Shown here: positions 1-8,534 of the stretch, one piece after another
How the letters are laid out: each line of letters starts with the position of its first letter
Position numbering within the stretch: the first letter of the stretch is position 1
Assembly: GCA_005798905.1 (NCBI GenBank)
Contig: SYIK01000005.1
Span: 248,001-312,000, forward strand
Direction of reading: 5' to 3'
Length of the DNA stretch: 64,000 bases
Source: Bacteroidota bacterium
GTDB taxonomy: Bacteria > Bacteroidota > Bacteroidia > Chitinophagales > Chitinophagaceae
Position numbers and translations under genes: made by a program
The notes under the pieces: generated by a model
What the model was told of the DNA's origin: nothing
Databases searched by the model: none
What the model saw: the letters and a program-made list of their open reading frames with translations, nothing else

Positions 1-706
1 CAAATTGCAATTCGCGCTGCAAAATCTTCATTAGCATATCAGCTCTTTCTCGGATATTATTTGTTTCAAGCAGTTGCTGTTTTTCTTTTAAATCTGCATT
101 TAGATTACTTGAAATAAAATGAATTAAAAAAGAGGGCTTTTCGATATTGCGCAAAATAATTGCTGCCTCTGCCGGAATATTTGGCGAAAGTTGAATAATG
201 TTTGCAGCCATATCTTTAATTGTTGCAACATAAGCGGCAAAGTCATCTTCTTTTGGAGCTTGTACTTCTGGTAATACAAGTACACTAGCTTTGAAATAAG
301 GTGTATCTGTTAGCACTTTTGTTATCTGCATTCTACTTCTACCTTGAATGATAACAGTAGTACCTCCATCAGGCATTTTAATTAGTTTAATTATTTTAGC
401 AAGCGTACCTAACGCTTCTATGTCCGTTATTTCTGGATCTTCAATATTGCTGTCTTTTTGTGCTACCACGCCAACCAACTTGTCAGTTTTGTACGCGTCG
501 TGAACAGCTTTTATACTTTTATCACGACCAACCGTAATTGGCAATACTATGCCCGGGAATAAAACTGTATTGCGCAATGGAAGAATTGGTAACTCTTTTG
601 GAAGATCAGTAATATCAACTGTTTCACCCTCCTGCTCACCAATCGGTATCATTGAAATAAAATCCAATTCATCTTCTTGCTGGGTAAATAATTTTGAATA
701 CTCCAT
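1..706 (-). CDS. lon: Lon protease, N-terminal part (cut by window start)
   Basis: ATP-dependent cytosolic protease that degrades misfolded and regulatory proteins. Only the first 235 codons are present; the reading frame is open to base 1. The translated part is the Lon substrate-binding domain: an acidic leader, then PILPLRNTVLFPG at about residues 40-52, and the beta-rich fold with VGVVAQKD. The AAA+ and Ser-Lys protease domains lie outside the window. The ATG at 706-704 is the natural start because the family begins with a similar acidic leader. No TAnnTTTG box was found just upstream. Confidence 0.93.
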   Translation of the reverse strand, partial: MEYSKLFTQQEDELDFISMIPIGEQEGETVDITDLPKELPILPLRNTVLFPGIVLPITVGRDKSIKAVHDAYKTDKLVGVVAQKDSNIEDPEITDIEALGTLAKIIKLIKMPDGGTTVIIQGRSRMQITKVLTDTPYFKASVLVLPEVQAPKEDDFAAYVATIKDMAANIIQLSPNIPAEAAIILRNIEKPSFLIHFISSNLNADLKEKQQLLETNNIRERADMLMKILQRELQF

Positions 707-810
707 AGTTTAATTAAATGTTTGACAACATGACAACAAGTTACAGAAAATGCAAAAAATAGTTAGAAACTTATTTAGTCAACTTTCGTGCCTGAATTTA
801 GGCTAAACTC

Positions 811-838
811 AAAAAAAATCCTCCAGCATAGGAGGATT
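811..838 (-). terminator. Rho-independent terminator after the 856-1443 gene
   Basis: A perfect 8-bp stem (817-824 pairing with 831-838) has a 6-nt loop. Read on the minus strand it is followed by eight T residues (818-811). It lies 17 bp past the stop of the outer-membrane protein gene and would separate that gene from lon. Confidence 0.85.
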
Positions 839-855
839 AAAAATTGAAAGAAATA

Positions 856-1443
856 TTAAAGAGTAATACCCATTGAAATTTGAATCAACTGACTTTTCCA
901 TTTGTCTTTATTATCAATATCATTAATATTACTTAACCCAACGATATATCTTCCAGTAAGATAAATTTTTGTTAGCCGTATTTCGGCGCCACCAACCATC
1001 GAAAATTCGCCTTTTTTAAACGCATTCTGACCATTTTGAAGCAAGGTTTTTGTTTGATCACTCAAAATGCCATATTGCGGTCCTGCTTGCAAATGCAATG
1101 GCCCAATAAATTTATAATTCAAAAGAACCGGAAAAGTTAGATAATTCAACTTTACTTTTAGTTGACTTGAAGAAATTACGTTTTGATAAACAGTTGTGTA
1201 ATCATTGGAAACAGTTGTTGTATATTGGCTCAAAAGCACTTCGGGTTGCAAGGATAATTTTTTTGGAATTAGATCCACATCTAAAAATGCACCAGCATGA
1301 TAGCCGTAACTAAATTGATCTTGAAAAGATATCGCATTAATTTTTACAATATTGGCACCTGCCTTTACTCCAATTCTAAATTGTGCAGTTGCAATTGTAC
1401 TAACTAAAATTGTTGACAGTAAAAAGAAAATTTTATTTTTCAT
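856..1443 (-). CDS. PorT-family outer-membrane beta-barrel protein
   Basis: A 195-aa exported protein. Residues 1-20 form a Sec signal peptide ending ATA-Q. The rest has alternating hydrophobic residues and Gly/Tyr-rich strands (FRIGVKAGANIVKI near the mature N-terminus) typical of the small eight-stranded barrels annotated as PorT or outer-membrane beta-barrel domain in Bacteroidota. The specific role cannot be told from sequence; many family members have none assigned. A strong terminator follows the gene. It is 82 bp downstream of another barrel-like gene on the same strand. Confidence 0.75.
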   Translation of the reverse strand: MKNKIFFLLSTILVSTIATAQFRIGVKAGANIVKINAISFQDQFSYGYHAGAFLDVDLIPKKLSLQPEVLLSQYTTTVSNDYTTVYQNVISSSQLKVKLNYLTFPVLLNYKFIGPLHLQAGPQYGILSDQTKTLLQNGQNAFKKGEFSMVGGAEIRLTKIYLTGRYIVGLSNINDIDNKDKWKSQLIQISMGITL

Positions 1444-1525
1444 ATCTATATTTTTTTTATTTAAAGTAAAGCTAAGTCGTAAGTAATGTAAGTGAAAATT
1501 AGATTATATAATTATTTCCTAAAAT

Positions 1526-2545
1526 TTAAAAAGCAACCCCCATATTTAACGAAAATAAAAAGTTTAAATTCTTTTCAGTTGCAGGGAAATAATATTCACA
1601 AGCAAGCTGTGGTTGTATGAAAATTTTACCAAATGAATATCCCCCTTTTAATAAAAGCGTAAAAGAAAGTGGTTGAAAAAGTAATTGATCATCAAGATAA
1701 ATATTTTCTGAATTATACAACATATTAGCTCCGTTACGTTTTGCAGTTCCATAGATGTTTGTGGATTGGTTAAATCCAAAACTCTGAGTGCCACTTGAAA
1801 ATACAAGTTGAGGAGAAAAATGAACATAATCTTTTTCAGAAAAAATATCTAACCAATAAAAATCGTGACGCACAGATGCAGTTACCGAAAAATCGTTAAT
1901 TGATTCTGTCGAATTTATTTTTATAATTCCATCTCGGCGAAGCCGTAAATCTTGAATTAATATTTCTCGTTCGATATAATCCGTTCGATTTCCCCAACCG
2001 TAGCTCAAAGCAACAGAAGGTCTTAGCCAATACTTACGAAGAGTAAAATAGGCATACAATTCATTTTGCAATGGTGTTGTATAAAATGGGGTTGTATTTT
2101 TGGTGAAAAATTTTGTGTAAGCAATCCCAGATATCCAATCATGGTTTTTTAAATAATCGTAGCCCGGGCTTATTGCAAATTGATATAAATCAGTTTTGTT
2201 ATCGTGCTTCAGCATATTTCCTGCTGCACTCATACTAAACCCTGATTTATGAAAATAGCTTACAGAAGGTGTATATGTATATTTCTTTTCCGTTTGTAAC
2301 AAAGATTCTGAATTGTGTAAGAAATTAAAAGCCCCTTTACCAAGCCCCAGATTGCCTACAAGATAACTGCGAGGACTATAGATTGAATCAAGAAACTCAT
2401 CCATCTCTTCCATTAAAGAGTAAAGATCTAAAGTTGTATCAATTGACGTATAAACATACTTTTCCACAATAGGCTTTTCATTTTGAGAATAAGAACTATT
2501 CCCAATAACAAATAGAATGAATACGAAAGCAATTTTTTTCAACAT
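1526..2545 (-). CDS. Uncharacterised outer-membrane protein
   Basis: A 339-aa protein that I do not recognise as a named family. Residues 1-20 look like a signal peptide (hydrophobic core, then SSYSQ). The first 50 mature residues are acidic and helix-prone (DLYSLMEEMDEFLDS). From about residue 60 it becomes a run of aromatic-rich amphipathic strands separated by polar turns, and the chain ends in Phe, as outer-membrane barrels usually do. Predicted location is the outer membrane. It probably shares a transcript with the smaller barrel gene downstream, but no linking promoter evidence is visible. Confidence 0.55.
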   Translation of the reverse strand: MLKKIAFVFILFVIGNSSYSQNEKPIVEKYVYTSIDTTLDLYSLMEEMDEFLDSIYSPRSYLVGNLGLGKGAFNFLHNSESLLQTEKKYTYTPSVSYFHKSGFSMSAAGNMLKHDNKTDLYQFAISPGYDYLKNHDWISGIAYTKFFTKNTTPFYTTPLQNELYAYFTLRKYWLRPSVALSYGWGNRTDYIEREILIQDLRLRRDGIIKINSTESINDFSVTASVRHDFYWLDIFSEKDYVHFSPQLVFSSGTQSFGFNQSTNIYGTAKRNGANMLYNSENIYLDDQLLFQPLSFTLLLKGGYSFGKIFIQPQLACEYYFPATEKNLNFLFSLNMGVAF

Positions 2546-2673
2546 TAGTTAAGATATTAAATACTTAATATGTCAAATACAATAATATCACTAATTGGAC
2601 AAACGATTGTTTTTTTTAGTTTAAAACTTAGTTAAAAGAAAAAAATCTTCCCTTTTCACAATTAACGAACCCC

Positions 2674-2681
2674 TATTTTTG
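2674..2681 (+). promoter_or_regulatory. Candidate -7 box upstream of parA
   Basis: The sequence TATTTTTG matches the Bacteroidota TAnnTTTG box, in the 266-bp gap before parA. It would give a leader of about 125 nt, much longer than for the other promoters here, and no clear -33 TTG sits 19-21 bp upstream. Otherwise the 2546-2811 gap shows only AT-rich sequence. Confidence 0.35.
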
Positions 2682-2811
2682 TTCATTAGCAAAGAAAAAA
2701 TGATTAATTGCAACTTATTCCCAATTGGGCAAAACTAAATTTTGCAGTTTTACTGATTGGATACAATTTTACGAGTCAGCAAAATAACTGCTAAACGATT
2801 ATTAATAAATT

Positions 2812-3615
2812 ATGGGAAGAATAATAGGGATAGCAAATCAAAAAGGAGGTGTTGGAAAAACAACAACTGCAATTAATCTGGCTGCAAGCCTGTCTGTGCT
2901 TGAGTATAAAACACTTTTGGTTGATGCTGACCCTCAAGCTAATAGCACTACGGGTGTTGGTTTTGATTTACACAACATTACACAAAGTCTTTATAATTGT
3001 ATGTTGAACCAAGCAAAACTGAAAGATGTTTTGTTAAAAACCGAAATTCCAAATCTTGATTTAATTCCATCACATATTGATTTGGTAGGTGCCGAAATTG
3101 AAATGATTAATTACCCAAATCGCGAAACTGTTTTAAAAAATATTTTAGACCAAATTAAAAATGAATACGATTTCATCATCATCGATTGTTCGCCATCGCT
3201 TGGTTTAGTTACGGTAAATGCCCTCACCGCCGCAGACAGTGTGATTGTTCCAGTTCAATGCGAATTTTTTGCCTTAGAAGGGTTAGGAAAATTATTGAAT
3301 ACCATAAAAATTATTCAAGCCCGATTAAATACGGAATTAGTCATCGAAGGAATTTTAATGACGATGTACGATGGGCGTCTTCGACTTTGCAACCAAGTGG
3401 TTAGCGAAGTAAGAAAACATTTTGAAGAAACAGTTTTCAATACAATTATTCATCGCAATTCGAAACTAAGCGAAGCTCCAAGTGTAGGGAAACCAGTGGT
3501 TTTGTACGATGGAAATTGTAAAGGTTCAATGAATTATTTGAACCTTGCAAAAGAAATATTGCAAAAAAATAATCTCACCAAACTTTTACAAGAAGAAAGA
3601 GTATTGGAACTTTAA
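2812..3615 (+). CDS. parA: ParA chromosome-partitioning ATPase
   Basis: Walker-type ATPase that works with ParB to segregate origin-proximal DNA. The deviant Walker A motif KGGVGKTT is at residues 11-18, followed by the DADPQANST switch near residue 39, [12 protein letters not shown] (Walker B region) near residue 120, and [12 protein letters not shown] near residue 146. The length of 267 aa is usual for chromosomal ParA (Soj). There is no N-terminal DNA-binding extension, so this is the chromosomal rather than plasmid P1 type. It is 56 bp upstream of parB, in one transcription unit. Confidence 0.95.
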   Translation: MGRIIGIANQKGGVGKTTTAINLAASLSVLEYKTLLVDADPQANSTTGVGFDLHNITQSLYNCMLNQAKLKDVLLKTEIPNLDLIPSHIDLVGAEIEMINYPNRETVLKNILDQIKNEYDFIIIDCSPSLGLVTVNALTAADSVIVPVQCEFFALEGLGKLLNTIKIIQARLNTELVIEGILMTMYDGRLRLCNQVVSEVRKHFEETVFNTIIHRNSKLSEAPSVGKPVVLYDGNCKGSMNYLNLAKEILQKNNLTKLLQEERVLEL

Positions 3616-3671
3616 CTTTGCGTGAAAATGAATCCTTCTTTTAATAATTTCTAATTCTCTCGAAATATTTT

Positions 3672-4589
3672 ATGACAGTTCCCAAACAAAATAAAGAAGC
3701 ACTTGGAAAAGGAATTCGTTCCTTATTGCAAAGTATTGATGCTGATTTAAAAACTGGAAGTGGAAATTTAAAACCTCACGTGGTGCAAACTGCAACAGGA
3801 ATTTTACGCATTCCTCTTGATGAAATAGATCCAAACCCAAAACAACCGCGCCGTGATTTTGACGAGCTGGCTTTAAATGAATTAGCCGCTTCTTTAAAAA
3901 TGCACGACATTATTCAACCCATTACAGTTTCTACGCTTTCGGCCGGTAGGTATCGACTTATTTCCGGAGAGCGCCGATTGAGAGCTGCAAAAATTGCAGG
4001 ATTAAAAGATATCCCCGCTTATATCCGTCAATCAAATGATCAAGAATTATTAGAATTGGCTTTGTTGGAAAATCTTAACCGCGAAGATTTAAATGCAATT
4101 GAAATCTCACTAAGTTACAAGCGAATGATGGAGGAATTAAATTTTACACAAGAGCAGGTTGCCGAAAGAATGCAAAAAGATAGAAGTACGATTGCAAATT
4201 TTATTCGTTTATTAAAACTTCCACCTGATATACAAGTTGCTGTTCGAAAAGGAGAAATTAGTATGGGCCATGCTCGTGCATTAATTAATGTGGATGTAAT
4301 TGATAAGCAAATTTTTATTTTCGAAGCAATTAAAGAAAAAGAATTATCCGTTCGTCAAACAGAAGCACTTGTTCGCAATTTGTATAAACAAAATGGGATT
4401 GTTAAACAAAATAGAAATTCTTCACTTCCAACAAATTTTCAACGAATTGAAGATAAATTAGCATCGCATTTTTCGACGAGAGTAAAATTGAAACACCACA
4501 GAGACGGCGGCGGTTCTGTTTTATTTGAATATTATTCTTTAGAAGAATTCAACAAATTACTTGGACAATTAAATGTCCATTTAGATTAA
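3672..4589 (+). CDS. parB: ParB/Spo0J centromere-binding CTP switch protein
   Basis: Binds parS sites and loads ParA and SMC. The N-terminal GKGIRSLL (about residues 12-19) resembles the ParA-stimulating motif. The ParB/Srx CTPase core follows, with NPKQPRRDFDE near residues 56-66 and the GERRLRAAKIAG box near residue 99. A helix-turn-helix lies around AERMQKDRSTIANFIRLL, about residues 163-180. The C-terminal dimerisation region is at 270-305. Its stop is 2 bp before the next ATG, so coupling to the DUF5683 gene is likely. A CACGTG core inside the gene (3777-3782) is too poor a match to call parS. Confidence 0.95.
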   Translation: MTVPKQNKEALGKGIRSLLQSIDADLKTGSGNLKPHVVQTATGILRIPLDEIDPNPKQPRRDFDELALNELAASLKMHDIIQPITVSTLSAGRYRLISGERRLRAAKIAGLKDIPAYIRQSNDQELLELALLENLNREDLNAIEISLSYKRMMEELNFTQEQVAERMQKDRSTIANFIRLLKLPPDIQVAVRKGEISMGHARALINVDVIDKQIFIFEAIKEKELSVRQTEALVRNLYKQNGIVKQNRNSSLPTNFQRIEDKLASHFSTRVKLKHHRDGGGSVLFEYYSLEEFNKLLGQLNVHLD

Positions 4590-4591
4590 AT

Positions 4592-5200
4592 ATGTTGCGA
4601 TACTATTTACTAAATTTTATTTTTTTGTATTTCGTTTCCACTACTTGCCAATCGCAAGAAGTATTACCTATTTTAGATTCTGCAACTGTTTCTTCAAAAA
4701 GTGAAACTAAGTTTACAGATAGTCTTCAAAAAAAAAATAGCCCTCAAAAAATTGCAGCACTTCGATCAGCAATTTTGCCCGGACTTGGCCAAATTTATAA
4801 TAAAAAATATTGGAAACTACCCTTTGTTTACGGAGCTTTGGGAACAACTGCTGTTGTGTTTATTTATAATTTAAATAATTATAAAGATTTAAGACTTGCT
4901 TATAAAGTGAAATATAATATTCGTGTTTTTCGCGACTCCGCAGATTATCATAAAGTAAGTCCAAACTTATTACCATTAAGCGAAGAATCACTTCGTTTTA
5001 ATCGCGATCAATTTCGTCAAAGTCTTGATTACACAGTTCTTCTTTTTGTTGCGTTTTGGGGACTAAATGTAATTGATGCAGCAGTTGATGCTCATCTTAA
5101 ATCATTCGACATTTCTCCCAATTTGGGTTTGAAAATTAGAGTTGGTCATAGCGAAATGGCAGGCACAAATGGACTTAATCTTGCATTGACGTTTCGTTGA
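4592..5200 (+). CDS. DUF5683-family inner-membrane protein
   Basis: A 202-aa protein with a signal peptide or first membrane helix (residues 1-21, ending TTCQSQ). The DUF5683 signature LRSAILPGLGQIYNKKYWK is near residues 57-75, followed by a hydrophobic segment (PFVYGALGTTAVVFIYNL) and another near residue 150 (YTVLLFVAFWGLNVIDAAVDAH). Function unknown. In Bacteroidota the gene commonly sits between parB and dapB, as it does here. A run of ten A residues lies inside the coding sequence (4728-4737). Its stop codon overlaps the -33 box of the dapB promoter. Confidence 0.8.
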   Translation: MLRYYLLNFIFLYFVSTTCQSQEVLPILDSATVSSKSETKFTDSLQKKNSPQKIAALRSAILPGLGQIYNKKYWKLPFVYGALGTTAVVFIYNLNNYKDLRLAYKVKYNIRVFRDSADYHKVSPNLLPLSEESLRFNRDQFRQSLDYTVLLFVAFWGLNVIDAAVDAHLKSFDISPNLGLKIRVGHSEMAGTNGLNLALTFR

Positions 5201-5226
5201 AATCTACACTTCGTTAATTACCTTTG
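5197..5226 (+). promoter_or_regulatory. dapB promoter, Bacteroidota type
   Basis: A -33 TTG (5197-5199) and a -7 box TACCTTTG (5219-5226) are separated by 19 bp, the classic Bacteroidota sigma-A arrangement. Transcription would start near 5230-5233, about 12-15 nt before the dapB ATG at 5245. This argues against the in-frame TTG at 5224, which lies inside the box. Confidence 0.7.
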
Positions 5227-5244
5227 CGCAAAGATTTGATTGCA

Positions 5245-5961
5245 ATGAAAATAGCCTTGATTGGATATGGAAAAATGGGAAAATCGATAGAAGAAATTGC
5301 TATTGCAAGAGGTCACGAAATCATTTTAATAATTGACCTTGCCAATAGTGTTGAATTTACTAAAGAAAATATATTGTTGGCCGATGTCGTAATTGAATTT
5401 ACCGGTCCCGAAAGTGCTTATCAAAATGTAAAAAAATGCATCAACTTTGGAGCTTCGGTAGTTTGCGGTTCTACTGGTTGGTCAGAAAAATTGAATGAGT
5501 TGCAGGAGTTATGTTTTGCAAAAAAAGCTGCTTTGCTTTATGCAAGTAATTTTAGTATTGGAGTAAATATTTTTTTCGAATTGAATAAAAAACTTGCTAA
5601 GTTAATGAAAGACCAAAGCGATTATGATATTCAAATAGAAGAAATACATCACACGCAAAAAAAGGATAGTCCAAGTGGAACTGCCATTACAATTGCTGAA
5701 CAAATTTTAGAACATATTCCAAGAAAAAAGGAATGGATAAATTCAATAAGTGACAATCCAAATCATTTGGAAATACTTAGCGAAAGAATAGATTCCGTAG
5801 CAGGAACGCATAAAATAACTTATTCATCGCCCATAGATGCAATTGAAATTACACACACAGCACACTCCCGAAAAGGATTTGCGCTCGGAGCCATTCTTGC
5901 AGCAGAATTTATCGTTGATAAAAAAGGCTGCTTCACAATGAAAGATGTTCTTCGCTTTTAA
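5245..5961 (+). CDS. dapB: 4-hydroxy-tetrahydrodipicolinate reductase (DapB)
   Basis: Reduces the dihydrodipicolinate-level intermediate with NAD(P)H in lysine and meso-diaminopimelate synthesis. An N-terminal Rossmann motif is present (ALIGYGKMGKSIEE, about residues 3-16). VIEFTGPES and GSTGW follow, and the C-terminal substrate-binding signature EIHHTQKKDSPSGTA is at about residues 132-146, with the catalytic His pair and Lys. At 238 aa it matches the short Bacteroidota form. The ATG at 5245 is preferred over a TTG at 5224, which falls within the promoter. It is the fourth gene of the parAB block but can be transcribed separately. Confidence 0.95.
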   Translation: MKIALIGYGKMGKSIEEIAIARGHEIILIIDLANSVEFTKENILLADVVIEFTGPESAYQNVKKCINFGASVVCGSTGWSEKLNELQELCFAKKAALLYASNFSIGVNIFFELNKKLAKLMKDQSDYDIQIEEIHHTQKKDSPSGTAITIAEQILEHIPRKKEWINSISDNPNHLEILSERIDSVAGTHKITYSSPIDAIEITHTAHSRKGFALGAILAAEFIVDKKGCFTMKDVLRF

Positions 5962-5996
5962 TAAATACACTTTTTTACTAAAAATTTAAAACAAAA

Positions 5997-6764
5997 ATGA
6001 CTTCTTTAGAGAAATTAAAAATCGACATTGAACCTTTTCGTCAACAACTTATTCAACATCCCGTTTATACTTCATTAAACAGTTTGGAAGGTTTGCAACA
6101 TTTTATGGAACATCATGTGTATGCAGTTTGGGACTTCATGTCGCTGCTTAAAGCTTTGCAAAGAGAGTTGACATGCATTGAAGTTCCTTGGATTCCAAAA
6201 GGAGATTCAAACACACGATTTTTGATTAACGAAATTGTAGCAGGAGAAGAAAGTGATGTGGACGCATTTGGAAAAAGAACCAGTCATTTCGAATTGTATT
6301 TAGAAGCAATGTCACAGGCTGGATGTTCTACTAAAAGTATTGTTGAATTAATTCAAAAAATTACCACTGGAAATAAGTTGCAAACTGCACTTGAAGAAAA
6401 TAACATTTCAGTTGCAGCAAAATTATTTGTTGAAAACACCTTTGCTACAATTGAAACTAATCAGCCACATATTGTTGCAGCTGTTTTTACTTTTGGTCGC
6501 GAAGATTTAATTCCAGATATGTTTTTATCTATAATTACAGAACTTAAAAAACAATTCCCGGACAAATTAAATATTCTACATTATTACATAGAAAGACATA
6601 TTGAAGTTGATGGTGGACACCATTCTCATTTAGCACACCAAATGACGGAAATATTGTGTGGTACTGATTTACAAAAATGGCAAGAAGCAACAAACGCAAC
6701 CATTACAGCATTAAAAAGTAGAATTGCATTATGGGATGCTATTTTTTTATGTATAAATAAATAA
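5997..6764 (+). CDS. DUF3050 family protein, haem-oxygenase-like fold
   Basis: A 255-aa, all-helical soluble protein of the DUF3050 family, with no signal peptide. Conserved-looking stretches are [11 protein letters not shown] (residues 38-48), [10 protein letters not shown] (78-87), [10 protein letters not shown] (96-105) and [13 protein letters not shown] (199-211). The last contains H201, D205 and H208, an H-x3-D-x2-H pattern like the third core helix of haem-oxygenase-like diiron oxidases; D87 and H97 could be further ligands. The function is unproven. It follows dapB by 35 bp on the same strand, so cotranscription is likely. Confidence 0.75.
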   Translation: MTSLEKLKIDIEPFRQQLIQHPVYTSLNSLEGLQHFMEHHVYAVWDFMSLLKALQRELTCIEVPWIPKGDSNTRFLINEIVAGEESDVDAFGKRTSHFELYLEAMSQAGCSTKSIVELIQKITTGNKLQTALEENNISVAAKLFVENTFATIETNQPHIVAAVFTFGREDLIPDMFLSIITELKKQFPDKLNILHYYIERHIEVDGGHHSHLAHQMTEILCGTDLQKWQEATNATITALKSRIALWDAIFLCINK

Positions 6765-6767
6765 GAA

Positions 6768-6784
6768 GTTGAAATCATTTCAAC
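6768..6784. terminator. Possible bidirectional hairpin between convergent genes
   Basis: An inverted repeat with 8-bp arms (6768-6775 and 6777-6784) around a single central base overlaps the stop of the minus-strand phosphatase gene. Neither side has a strong T tract, so this is only a weak terminator candidate. Confidence 0.3.
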
Positions 6785-8397
6785 ACTTCAGTTATTACAT
6801 TTCCTGTTGCACCATTTGGCATTTGAATATGAAGCAACGCGGCTAAAGTTGGCGCAATATCATTCATGTAATATTTCGAATTCGATTTACCTTTTTTTAT
6901 ACCCCAACCGTACCACAACAATGGAATATGAGAATCGTAATTGTACCAAGATCCATGTGTAGTACCAGTTACCCAACCATTAAAATAACTCGGTTTTAAT
7001 ACAACTTGAATATCACCACCAAGCTTAGTATTAAACCCATTGATGAACATTTCTTTTACAGTACTAGGAAGATTAACTTCACTTATTTCATCTGTATCAA
7101 ACGCAATTAATGTATTTGAATTTTTATTGAGTTTGTTTATAATAAACTCTTTTACAGCTGCTTTCTCTACTCCGACACTATCAATCAAATTATCATTTAA
7201 ATAAATTTGATAATTAGCAGTTGATAGAATGCTATTTTTAATTTTAAATTTTGCTTCAACGGCATTAGCGATTTCTGTGGTTAAAGAAGTTAATGAAAGT
7301 GCCGCTATTTTATGATTGCTCAAATATTCTGGAATATGTGCTACGCCATGATCTGCAGATAAAAAAGTAGTATAATTCCCTTTACCAATTTTAGCATCTA
7401 AGTGAGAAAAGAAAGATGCCAAATCTCTATCCAAACGCAAATAAGTATCTTCAATTTCTATTGAGTTTGGACCAAATTGATGCCCAATATAATCAGGAGA
7501 GGAAAGACTGATTGCTATAAAATCAGTAACACTATCCTTACCCATTTGTTCATTTTCAATTGCTGCTTTTGCAAATGAAAGTGAAATAGTATTACCGAAT
7601 GGTGTTACTGAAATCAATCCATAATTTTTACCAATTTGAGACGAAAGTTCATGAGGGAAAACAGGTTTTGTTTCATGTGCATATTTTCCTTCATATTTTA
7701 CATCATCGTTATCGCTTTGTATATAACTTGAAATCGGATAAAGTGTATTCCAATTTGATTTATACAAAGAATCAGTCATCTTTCGCGCATTAAAACGATT
7801 GACCCACAATGGCAGTTCTTGCATATAATAAGTGCTTGAAATCCAATTTCCAGATTTACTATCGTACCAATAAGCAGCATTTGCAGCATGTCCTGCGGGC
7901 AAAATACCTCCCCTATCTTTTAAGGAAATGCCAATTACTTTTGATCTAAAATTAGTTGCCAATTTTAACTCATCGCAAATGGAACTTGCCCATAAATTTC
8001 GAGGTGATTGCGGCAAAGCATTTTCCGCCCCAATAATTTTTACATTTTCATCTTCTGTACAGTAAACCAACTTTCCAAGTGTTTTATCATACCACTCATT
8101 TCCCATTATTCCATGAATGGCTGGTACAGATCCGGTATAAATACTGGCATGCCCAGCTGCTGTAACCGTTTGCGCGTAAGGGATAAATGTATTTTCACAG
8201 TTAAACCCCTCATTCAAAAATCGGTTGAAACCATTGGAACTATAGCGATTAGCATATCGGTATAAAAAATCCCACCTCATTTGATCTATCACAATCCCAA
8301 CTACAAGTTTTGGTCGCTGAACTTCTTTTTTTATTGGTTGCCCAATCAAAACTTGAAAACAAAATACTGAAAGAAGAAGTGTAAAAATGTACCTCAT
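6775..8397 (-). CDS. pafA: PafA-type alkaline phosphatase (exported)
   Basis: A periplasmic zinc phosphomonoesterase related to Elizabethkingia PafA. The signal peptide covers residues 1-20. Key residues fall at or near PafA numbering: metal ligand D38 in VIDQMR, nucleophile T79 in TVTAAGH, N100 in GNEWYD, and the K160/R162 pair in SLKDRGG (PafA 162/164). Further zinc ligands appear in SPDYIGHQF, SADHGVAH and TTHGSW. The length of 540 aa fits the family. PafA homologues are often expressed regardless of phosphate supply, so it may scavenge phosphate constitutively. It stands alone, convergent with the DUF3050 gene. Confidence 0.9.
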   Translation of the reverse strand: MRYIFTLLLSVFCFQVLIGQPIKKEVQRPKLVVGIVIDQMRWDFLYRYANRYSSNGFNRFLNEGFNCENTFIPYAQTVTAAGHASIYTGSVPAIHGIMGNEWYDKTLGKLVYCTEDENVKIIGAENALPQSPRNLWASSICDELKLATNFRSKVIGISLKDRGGILPAGHAANAAYWYDSKSGNWISSTYYMQELPLWVNRFNARKMTDSLYKSNWNTLYPISSYIQSDNDDVKYEGKYAHETKPVFPHELSSQIGKNYGLISVTPFGNTISLSFAKAAIENEQMGKDSVTDFIAISLSSPDYIGHQFGPNSIEIEDTYLRLDRDLASFFSHLDAKIGKGNYTTFLSADHGVAHIPEYLSNHKIAALSLTSLTTEIANAVEAKFKIKNSILSTANYQIYLNDNLIDSVGVEKAAVKEFIINKLNKNSNTLIAFDTDEISEVNLPSTVKEMFINGFNTKLGGDIQVVLKPSYFNGWVTGTTHGSWYNYDSHIPLLWYGWGIKKGKSNSKYYMNDIAPTLAALLHIQMPNGATGNVITEVLK

Positions 8398-8534
8398 AAA
8401 ATTGATTTAAAATATTTTACGAAATTAATAACAACACAACTAATTGGGTTATTAATTTTTACTTGATTTATTCAAATTTCATTTAGCTACATAGCTTAAC
8501 TTAGCGACAATTTATTACTTTAATTTAGAAAACA

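Noticed and set aside
2546-2811. Replication origin next to parAB
   Set aside because: No cluster of DnaA boxes (TTATNCACA-like) and no dnaA or dnaN gene was found nearby.
3772-3787. CACGTG core inside parB as a parS site
   Set aside because: The flanking bases do not match the TGTTNCACGTGNAACA consensus on either side, so it is probably a chance palindrome.
5224-5244. TTG at 5224 as the dapB start
   Set aside because: It lies inside the TACCTTTG promoter box and would add seven residues before the Rossmann strand; ATG 5245 fits the family.
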